Source: Bacteroides ihuae
Lineage (GTDB): Bacteria > Bacteroidota > Bacteroidia > Bacteroidales > Bacteroidaceae
Assembly (NCBI RefSeq): GCF_900104585.1
Contig: NZ_FNVX01000003.1
Coordinates: forward strand, 1-64,000
Direction: 5' to 3'
DNA: 64,000 bases
In this document: piece by piece, positions 57,410 to 64,000 of the stretch
Layout: every line of letters starts with the position of its first letter
Numbering within the stretch: the stretch's first letter is position 1
The notes under the pieces: generated by a model
What the model was told of the DNA's origin: nothing
Databases searched by the model: none
The model's input: the letters and a program-made list of their open reading frames with translations, nothing else
Program-made: the position numbers and the translations under genes

Positions 57410-57946
57410 ATGACTAATACAGAGGAACGAAAACACCAGTTTGAACAATTCTTCATCATTACCTTCCCTAAAGTGAAGGCCTTTGCCTGGAAGATATTGA
57501 AATCAGAAGATGACGCTGAAGATATTGCCCAAGACATTTTTGTGAAGCTATGGGATAATCCTGAGCTTTGGGAAGATTGTGATACATGGAACAGTTATAT
57601 CTATACCATGGTGCGTAATCATGTTTTCAATTTTCTGAAGCATAAATCAATTGAATGCGCTTATAGGGAGCAATTGGTGCAAGATGATATTCCTTTATAT
57701 CAAACAGATATTCACGACGAACTCTATGCTAAGGAAATAGAACTTCTGATAAAGCTAACAATAGACAAGATGCCTATACAAAGAAAGACTTGTTTCCTTA
57801 TGAGTCGTAAGCAGGGAATGAGCAATGCCGAGATTGCAGAAAGACAGAAACTCTCTATCCGTACAGTGGAGCGCCATATTTATCTGGCATTGATGGACTT
57901 AAAGAAAACTATTTTATTTTTTTTCTTATATCTATTGAGTAGTTGA
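57410..57946 (+). CDS. ECF-type RNA polymerase sigma factor (second locus)
   Basis: 178 residues. Region 2 'FEQFFIITFPKVKAFAWKILKSEDDAEDIAQDIFVKLWDNPELW' and region 4 'LLIKLTIDKMPIQRKTCFLMSRKQGMSNAEIAERQKLSIRTVERHIYLALMDLKK'. The C-terminus is unusually hydrophobic ('TILFFFLYLLSS'), as in several Bacteroides sigma factors of this kind. It is codirectional with the FecR gene 40 bp downstream and the SusC/D pair, all forming one regulatory module distinct from the first locus. Confidence 0.93.
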   Translation: MTNTEERKHQFEQFFIITFPKVKAFAWKILKSEDDAEDIAQDIFVKLWDNPELWEDCDTWNSYIYTMVRNHVFNFLKHKSIECAYREQLVQDDIPLYQTDIHDELYAKEIELLIKLTIDKMPIQRKTCFLMSRKQGMSNAEIAERQKLSIRTVERHIYLALMDLKKTILFFFLYLLSS

Positions 57947-57986
57947 CTTTTTATAACTGTCTATACAGTATAAAGGCAATTATAAG

Positions 57987-58970
57987 ATGAAAGATTACAT
58001 CTCCAAGATTATACGTATTTTCACAGACTTCGACCAGAAGCCAGAGATAACCAAAGAGGTGCATCAATGGTTGTTAGATTCCGAACACGCTGATGAGAAA
58101 GAAACCGCATTGAAATCATTGTGGGAGAGAACTGAGCAAATGCCCGATGCAAGTACATGGGATTCTCTTGCTGCTGTCTATAAAAAGATGGAAATCGACA
58201 AGAAGACCTCTTTCCGCTATCTTCGCCTCTGGCGCTATGCTGCGGCAGCTGTGATCTTGTTGGCTGTTTCGGTTTCTGGTACTTTCTTCCTCACAAAGAA
58301 CAGATACTCAGAAGTAGCTATGGTGCAACAATTTACACCAGATGGCAACATGAAAACGGTTGAACTGCCTGACGGTAGTTTTGTGCAGACTAACTCTGGT
58401 ACATTGTTGCTTTATCCGAAAGCTTTCAAAGGAGATACTCGTACTGTTTATTTAATAGGCGAGGCCAATTTCAAAGTGAAGAAGAACCCTGATAAACCTT
58501 TTATTGTAAAATCGACAACAATGTCTGTTACTGCATTGGGTACGGAGTTTAATGTAGCTGCTTATCCCGAAAGTAATGAGATTGTGGCTACGTTAATCCA
58601 TGGGAAAGTATTCGTGGATTGCGGAGAGGGTAAAAGGAATTATATATTATCTCCCGGTCAGGAAGTTACATTCTCGAGAAATACAGGAATGAGCTTTATG
58701 AAGAATGCAAACCTTGCTGATGTGACTGCTTGGCAAAAAGGGGAGTTTGTATTTAGAGGCGTTACAATCAAAGGAATTCTATCTACACTAGAACGCCGTT
58801 TTAATATGACAATTCAATGTAACGTTAGTTTCTTTAATAATGATAAATATAATTTCCGCTTCCGTAAGAATGCTGATATAACTGAAATATTGGAAGTGAT
58901 GAAAGAAGTAGTAGGAGGATTTAAATATAAAATAGACGGAAACGTTTGCTATCTGAAGAGTGCTAAATAA
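57987..58970 (+). CDS. FecR family anti-sigma factor (second locus)
   Basis: 327 residues. Cytoplasmic helical N-terminus, membrane helix 'YAAAAVILLAVSVSGTFFL', FecR domain ('VQQFTPDGNMKTVELPDGSFVQTNSGTLLLYPKAFKGDTRTVYLIGEANFKVKKNPDKPFIVKSTTMSVTALGTEFNVAAYP') and C-terminal DUF4974/STN-like segment ('FVFRGVTIKGILSTLERRFNMTIQC'). It binds the sigma factor encoded just upstream and senses the STN domain of the SusC downstream. Confidence 0.93.
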   Translation: MKDYISKIIRIFTDFDQKPEITKEVHQWLLDSEHADEKETALKSLWERTEQMPDASTWDSLAAVYKKMEIDKKTSFRYLRLWRYAAAAVILLAVSVSGTFFLTKNRYSEVAMVQQFTPDGNMKTVELPDGSFVQTNSGTLLLYPKAFKGDTRTVYLIGEANFKVKKNPDKPFIVKSTTMSVTALGTEFNVAAYPESNEIVATLIHGKVFVDCGEGKRNYILSPGQEVTFSRNTGMSFMKNANLADVTAWQKGEFVFRGVTIKGILSTLERRFNMTIQCNVSFFNNDKYNFRFRKNADITEILEVMKEVVGGFKYKIDGNVCYLKSAK

Positions 58971-59020
58971 TTAACAATAAAGATATTAACCTTAAAAACA
59001 TACGCCATTATGTAAAAAAG

Positions 59021-59054
59021 TATCCGGAAAAAGGAGGACGCCTGATTCCGGATA
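59021..59054 (+). promoter_or_regulatory. Leader hairpin upstream of the second susC
   Basis: TATCCGGAA (59021-59029) and TTCCGGATA (59046-59054) form a perfect 9-bp stem with a further inner AGG/CCT pairing. No T-run follows, so it is not a simple terminator. A less perfect hairpin occupies the equivalent place before the first susC (47636-47662). A role in RNA-level control is inference. Confidence 0.4.
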
Positions 59055-59141
59055 TGAAATAATCTCTTAGCATTAAAGCATACTGCTTAATTTCTTTGAA
59101 GAATAATATTATGAGTTTAACACTAAAAGCGCTACTAAGAT

Positions 59142-62100
59142 ATGAATTTATATCGATTAAAAGCTAAATGTATAACATTTTTTTGTTGTTTGCTATTTGT
59201 GCAAACACTCCTCTTCGCACAGGAAAATATCAAAATTACGATTGTAAAATCGGATATTTCTTTACGTGAAGCATTGGTCGAGGTAGAAAGACAATCAAAT
59301 ATGTCTGTTGCCTACAACGAGTCTCAACTAAATACGACCAAACGTATCTCTTTGGATATTAAGAGTCAAACTATTGGACAAGCTTTAAATTTTATACTGA
59401 AAGGGACAGGTTTCAGTTATAAATTAAGTAATGGCTATATAATGATTTTTGCTGATAAAAAAGAACGCGTCATTCCTAAAAAGATAGAAGGAAAAGTCGT
59501 CGATATTAACGGAGAGCCATTGATTGGGGTGAACGTTAAGATAAAGAATGACCCTTCGGGTACTATTACCGATATTGACGGTAACTTTATACTTCAAGCC
59601 AGTAAAGGAGATGTTCTTGATTTTTCTTATGTGGGTTATGTCTCACAGAGCGTGAAAATTGTACTTGACTCCAGTTTGTCTGTTGTAATGAAAGAAGATA
59701 CAAAAGTACTTAGCGAGGTTGTTGTAACTGCGTTAGGTATTAAGAAAGAGGCGAAGGCTTTATCTTATAATGTACAACAGGTTTCTGCTAAAGAAATAGT
59801 TGGTGTTAAAGATGCTAACTTTATGAATAGTCTGGCAGGAAAAGTAGCCGGTGTAAACATCAATGCCAGCTCGTCTGGCATCGGTGGTGGAGTCAAGGTT
59901 GTGATGCGTGGAGCAAAGTCTATCTCCGGAAATAACAACGCGTTGTATGTCATCGATGGTATTCCGATGCCTTCACTCGAAACGACTCAGCCTTCGGATT
60001 ACTACACAGGTATGGGGCAAAGCGGTGACGGTGCTTCCATGATTAATCCCGAAGATATCGAGACAATGTCGGTGCTAAGTGGTGCTGCTGCTTCTGCACT
60101 CTATGGTAGCGAGGCTGCTAACGGTGTTGTTATGATTACCACAAAAAAAGGCTCAGTCAACAAATTGAACGTGAGCTACTCCAACAACACCTCTTTCTTT
60201 GAGCCTTTTGTTACACCGGAGTTCCAAAACACTTATGGTGCCAGTAGCGGCTCATTACAGAGTTGGGGACAGAAACTGGCTCAACCCAGTAGCTACGATC
60301 CTATGGACTTCTATCAAACAGGCTTGAATGAGACAAACTCACTGAGCATTAGCAATGGGACAGAGAAAAACCAAACCTTCCTATCTTTGGCAGCTACCAA
60401 TGCAGAAGGCATTGTAGAAAACAATACGCTCGACAGATACAACTTTAGCATTCGCAACACGACTGATTTGTTGCAAGATAAGCTGCATTTGGATCTGAGC
60501 GCTAGTTATATGAATGTTCGCGAGCAAAATATGATTTCTCAAGGACAGTATTTTAACCCTATCGTTTCTACTTACCTGATGTCGCCCAGTTATAGCTTGG
60601 ATACCTATAAATTGTTTGAAATGTACGACGAAAGCCGAGGTTTTAAGACTCAATATTGGCCTTGGGGAAATATGGGTATCGGTATGCAAAACCCCTATTG
60701 GATTACCAATCGCGATAATTTTATTAATCATAAGAACCGTTTCTTGATTAGTGGAGGTTTGAGTTATAATATAGCCAAAGGCATCACATTGGGCGGACGT
60801 GCTAAGATGGATTATACTTCTGCTATCTCCGAGAAAAAATATTCAGCTTCTACCGATGCTATCTTTGCACAAAAATATGGAGCATATTATAAAAACAATG
60901 AATCAACGCGTCAAATTTATGGCGATATGATGTTGAATATCGATAAGTATTTTGGTGATATCTCATTGGCTGCTAACGTTGGTACTAGCATTAAAGACAT
61001 TAATTATAATTACTATAGTATAGGCGGCGATTTAAACTCAGTAGCCAATAGTTTTACGCTAAAAAATCTCAATCAAAAAAATGCAAAGTTCGACCAAAAC
61101 GATTATCACGACCAAACCCAATCACTTTTTGCTACCGCACAGGTGGGATGGCAAAGTAAACTCTACCTTGATTTAACGGGACGAATTGATTGGGCATCGA
61201 GTTTAGCTTGGACAGAAAAGAATAATTTGCCTTATGGTTCGGTAGGTCTTTCGGCTATTTTAACCGATCTATTTCCTATCAAGAGTAATGTACTTTCATT
61301 CTTGAAGGTTCGTGGTTCTTATAGTGAGGTCGGTAACGCTCCAACGCACTACATTGCTTATCAGACTTATCCTTATGAATCTGGTACGCCTACCTCTACA
61401 ACTACTTATCCCAATAATGACATTTTGCCCGAACGAACTCACTCATGGGAAGTTGGTTTGCAATCTAATTTCTGGGGTGAGAAGTTAGCGCTTAATGTTT
61501 CTTTATATAAAACTTCTACGTTTAACCAGTTGTTCAACCCTTCACTCTCTGCATCTTCGGGTTACACTTCTATTTATATTAATGGTGGTCAGATAGATAA
61601 TAAAGGTATTGAAGTCAGTTTGTCATTAAATCAACCTCTTGGTAAAGTACAATGGAATTCTTCCTTTACTTATAGTTTGAACCGTAATAAGGTTAAGAAG
61701 TTGCTTAAGTCTACTGAACTTTCACCGGGTCTTACAGTTGAACAAGATATACTCGATTTGGGCGGTATCGGCAACGTTATTTCCCGCTTAACCGTAGATG
61801 GTTCAATTGGAGACCTCTATGTTACAGCACTGAAGACTGATGAACATGGATACATCGATGTGGACTATGTGAATAACACCGTATCGGTTGATAACAACGC
61901 AGGCGAACGTGGTGATGGTTGGGTATATGCCGGAAACTCTCAGGCAAAATACACCATGGGGTGGCGTAACTCTTTCAGCTGGAAAGGTTTTTCTCTTGGT
62001 TTTTTGATCAACGCCCGCGTGGGAGGTGTCGGAGTGTCAATGACACAAGCCTTGATGGATGCTTACGGCACATCTAAGGCATCAGCCGATGCTCGTGATG

Positions 62101-62435
62101 CTGGTGGTGTGATGATTAACGGTTATTTGGTTCCTGCTGCTCAAAAATATTACCAGGCGGTAGGTACGGGTGCAAGTTCTATGTATGTGTATAGCGCTAC
62201 TAACATCCGTCTGGCAGAACTTACATTGGGTTATGATTTACCCGTGACTAAATGGGTTCCTTGGATTCAGGGCATGAACGTGGCCTTTACCGGACGCAAT
62301 CTCTTTATGCTCTACTGTAAGGCTCCTTTCGATCCTGAATTGACGGCCAGCACTGGCACTCACTTCAGTGGAATGGACTACTTCATGTTGCCGAGCTTGC
62401 GTAACATTGGATTCTCTGTAAAACTTAACTTCTAA
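59142..62435 (+). CDS. susC-like: SusC/RagA TonB-linked receptor with STN domain (second locus)
   Basis: 1097 residues. Signal peptide to about residue 27 ('FCCLLFVQTLLFAQ'), STN domain about 30-100 ('SDISLREALVEVERQSNMSVAYNESQLN'), carboxypeptidase-D-like domain about 108-185 ('IEGKVVDINGEPLIGVNVKIKNDPSGTITDIDGNFIL'), plug from about 192 ('VVTALGIKKEAKALSYNVQQV', 'VIDGIPM'), barrel ending 'LRNIGFSVKLNF'. It is a paralogue of the receptor at 47761, with near-identical plug motifs, so the two loci arose by duplication or parallel acquisition. It pairs with the SusD that follows by 12 bp. Confidence 0.95.
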   Translation: MNLYRLKAKCITFFCCLLFVQTLLFAQENIKITIVKSDISLREALVEVERQSNMSVAYNESQLNTTKRISLDIKSQTIGQALNFILKGTGFSYKLSNGYIMIFADKKERVIPKKIEGKVVDINGEPLIGVNVKIKNDPSGTITDIDGNFILQASKGDVLDFSYVGYVSQSVKIVLDSSLSVVMKEDTKVLSEVVVTALGIKKEAKALSYNVQQVSAKEIVGVKDANFMNSLAGKVAGVNINASSSGIGGGVKVVMRGAKSISGNNNALYVIDGIPMPSLETTQPSDYYTGMGQSGDGASMINPEDIETMSVLSGAAASALYGSEAANGVVMITTKKGSVNKLNVSYSNNTSFFEPFVTPEFQNTYGASSGSLQSWGQKLAQPSSYDPMDFYQTGLNETNSLSISNGTEKNQTFLSLAATNAEGIVENNTLDRYNFSIRNTTDLLQDKLHLDLSASYMNVREQNMISQGQYFNPIVSTYLMSPSYSLDTYKLFEMYDESRGFKTQYWPWGNMGIGMQNPYWITNRDNFINHKNRFLISGGLSYNIAKGITLGGRAKMDYTSAISEKKYSASTDAIFAQKYGAYYKNNESTRQIYGDMMLNIDKYFGDISLAANVGTSIKDINYNYYSIGGDLNSVANSFTLKNLNQKNAKFDQNDYHDQTQSLFATAQVGWQSKLYLDLTGRIDWASSLAWTEKNNLPYGSVGLSAILTDLFPIKSNVLSFLKVRGSYSEVGNAPTHYIAYQTYPYESGTPTSTTTYPNNDILPERTHSWEVGLQSNFWGEKLALNVSLYKTSTFNQLFNPSLSASSGYTSIYINGGQIDNKGIEVSLSLNQPLGKVQWNSSFTYSLNRNKVKKLLKSTELSPGLTVEQDILDLGGIGNVISRLTVDGSIGDLYVTALKTDEHGYIDVDYVNNTVSVDNNAGERGDGWVYAGNSQAKYTMGWRNSFSWKGFSLGFLINARVGGVGVSMTQALMDAYGTSKASADARDAGGVMINGYLVPAAQKYYQAVGTGASSMYVYSATNIRLAELTLGYDLPVTKWVPWIQGMNVAFTGRNLFMLYCKAPFDPELTASTGTHFSGMDYFMLPSLRNIGFSVKLNF

Positions 62436-62447
62436 AGTACCATTAAG

Positions 62448-64000
62448 ATGAAACAGATTTTGAAATATAGAAATATGATAAGCGGTGCGTTTCTGTTGGG
62501 AAGCTTAGTCTTCACCTCTTGCACTGATCAATTTAAAAAATGGAACGTCAATCCAAATGAAGTAACGCCCGAACAAATGGCTCAGGATAACCTAAACACG
62601 GGTGCCTTTTTTACTCAGATGGAAAAAGGTGTATTTATTGTAGGCGAAGATTTGGGAGGCGAATATCAGATCACAGAGATGCTAACGGGAGACATTTTTG
62701 CCAGTTATATTGCCAACATCAATACCTATAGTTATACCAGTGTTCACAACGATCAATATAGACTTTATCAAAATTGGTATAACGCTCCTTTCTCCGATGC
62801 TTATATGTATATTATGCAGCCGTGGAAATCTATTGCGGATGTTACCGACAAAGATTCTCCCGCCAGAGCTATGGCAACCATTATTAAGGTGTTGGGCATG
62901 AGTCGCATCACTGATATGTATGGACCTATTCCATATAGCAAGTTCGGTACATCTACCAAAGTTCCTTACGATAGCCAACAAGATGTATACTCTACATTTT
63001 TTGAAGAACTGGATCAAGCTATCAATGCGTTGACTACATATAGCAACAACAATACGGCGAAGTATATGGAAGATTACGACTATATCTACAGTGGTAATAC
63101 CACCAAGTGGATTAAGTTTGCCAATACCCTTCGCTTACGTCTGGCTATGCGTATTTCTTTTGTTGATAAAACAAAAGCACAAACAGAAGCTGTTGCAGCC
63201 ATCAATCATAGCTATGGTTTGATGACTTCTACTGATGACTCAGCTATTTTACATCAAACGTCATCGTTTACCTTCACCAATCCAATTTGGGAAGTGAGTG
63301 AAAGTTTCCAAGATATGCGGATGGGTGCCACGATGGATTGCTATCTGAATGGGTATAATGACCCACGTATCTCTCGCTACTTCCGTACGGCTACTGATGG
63401 TGCTTACCACGGTGTACGTAATGGTATGTCAGGTATAAACAAAGATAGTTATTCAGCAGCTGCTTCGGGTATCAATGTTGCTTCTGACGACGGAATGCAA
63501 TGGATGACAGCTTCCGAAGCTTACTTCCTTTTGGCTGAAGCGTCGTTGCGAATGGGGCTTGGAAATGGATCTGCTCAAGATTACTATGAACAAGGCATTC
63601 GCACTTCTTTTGCTCAATGGGGTGCTTCGGGTTCTGATGCTTACATCGCTAATAGCCAAAGTTTGCCACTTCCCTCTTATCAAGATCCTACAACGTCTTA
63701 TGGTGGAGGTTCAACTTCTGCCAGTGACCTTTCTCAGTTGTCTCCCGCTTGGGATAATACCGTTGGAGATGAAGTTAAACTAGAGCGTATCATGGTTCAG
63801 AAGTGGATCTCTCTTTTTCCTGATGGTCAAGAAGCGTGGAGCGAAATGCGTAGAACTGGTTATCCTGGATTTATTAAAATTTACACTTACAACGGCGTCA
63901 CCGAAGTTGCCAACGGCAAACTGATTAGCCGGCTCAAGTTCCCCACAACAGAGTATTCAAACAACACGGAGAATGTAAATGCAGCCGTATCTCTCTTGAG
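62448..64000 (+). CDS. susD-like: SusD/RagB-type lipoprotein, cut by window end
   Basis: An open frame from ATG 62448 runs through the end of the window (517 complete codons, no stop). Signal with lipobox 'LVFTSCTDQF', then 'NVNPNEVTPEQMAQDNLNTGAFFTQM', 'IIKVLGMSRITDMYGPIPYSKFGTSTKVPYDSQQDVYSTFFEELDQAI', 'KFANTLRLRLAMRISF', 'MTASEAYFLLAEASLRMGLGNGSAQDYYEQGIRTSF', and 'LERIMVQKWISLFPDGQEAWSEMRRTGYP'. It is a paralogue of the SusD at 51152 and only a few dozen residues of its C-terminus are missing. Partner of the SusC 12 bp upstream. Confidence 0.93.
   Translation, partial: MKQILKYRNMISGAFLLGSLVFTSCTDQFKKWNVNPNEVTPEQMAQDNLNTGAFFTQMEKGVFIVGEDLGGEYQITEMLTGDIFASYIANINTYSYTSVHNDQYRLYQNWYNAPFSDAYMYIMQPWKSIADVTDKDSPARAMATIIKVLGMSRITDMYGPIPYSKFGTSTKVPYDSQQDVYSTFFEELDQAINALTTYSNNNTAKYMEDYDYIYSGNTTKWIKFANTLRLRLAMRISFVDKTKAQTEAVAAINHSYGLMTSTDDSAILHQTSSFTFTNPIWEVSESFQDMRMGATMDCYLNGYNDPRISRYFRTATDGAYHGVRNGMSGINKDSYSAAASGINVASDDGMQWMTASEAYFLLAEASLRMGLGNGSAQDYYEQGIRTSFAQWGASGSDAYIANSQSLPLPSYQDPTTSYGGGSTSASDLSQLSPAWDNTVGDEVKLERIMVQKWISLFPDGQEAWSEMRRTGYPGFIKIYTYNGVTEVANGKLISRLKFPTTEYSNNTENVNAAVSLL

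Overview
The window looks like a chromosome segment of a Bacteroides-type gut anaerobe (Bacteroidales). The grounds are two SusC/SusD systems with ECF sigma/FecR regulators, several GH92, GH130, GH28 and GH18 glycan-degrading enzymes, the DUF4248/HU-like/'smalltalk'/amidase module typical of Bacteroides, and many promoters of the Bacteroides type (-7 TAnnTTTG, often with TTG or TTTG about 19-20 nt upstream). No tRNA, transposase, integrase or CRISPR array was seen. Species cannot be named from sequence reading alone.

Layout. (1) 1-124: 3' end of a 5S rRNA and its terminator, the end of an rRNA operon. (2) 147-5428, all on the minus strand: an AT-rich defence-type island holding RloB, RloA, a relic of a type I restriction HsdR subunit, a DUF4917 protein and a putative nuclease. 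It reads as a collapsed type I restriction locus whose passenger genes survive. (3) 5803-10853: a small HTH regulator and a GC-rich phage-like or accessory module (SH3-barrel protein, HNH nuclease, amidase, DUF4373, DUF4248, HU-like protein, 31-residue smalltalk protein). (4) 10886-13576: small metabolic genes (DUF6506, VOC, GNAT, DUF3089 hydrolase). (5) 13731-19936: a five-gene 2-oxo acid dehydrogenase operon (E3, lipoate ligase, E2, fused E1, flavodoxin). (6) 19984-24101: an AlkZ-like glycosylase, a FemAB-type transferase and a three-gene operon HEPN / unknown / SecB-like chaperone, bracketed by two copies of an unusual repeat. (7) 24119-40962: housekeeping and catabolic genes (EamA transporter, MarR and P-type ATPase, fructose-6-phosphate aldolase, phosphoesterase, GH92-GH28, EEP phosphatase, PepD, OmpH-like, DivIC-like, DnaX). 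(8) 41097-64000: glycan utilisation. MFS, GH130 and GH92 are followed by two successive sigma/anti-sigma/SusC/SusD systems. The first also carries a GH18 enzyme and two DUF1735-LamG surface lipoproteins, which fits N-glycan (high-mannose) foraging. The last gene, a SusD, runs off the window.

Most interesting points. First, the HEPN / unknown / SecB-like operon (22567-23778) has the gene order of toxin-antitoxin-chaperone systems, and its middle protein ends in a genomically encoded copy of an SsrA degradation tag (AGENNYALAA). Second, a family of intergenic arrays carries the 8-bp palindrome CGTGCACG spaced at exactly 22 nt (units at 7049/7071/7093, 21074/21096/21118/21140, 34107/34129/34151/34173, and a degenerate pair 23922/23944). 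Two of these arrays share flanks and differ by exactly two 22-nt units. They bracket the FemAB/HEPN/SecB segment.
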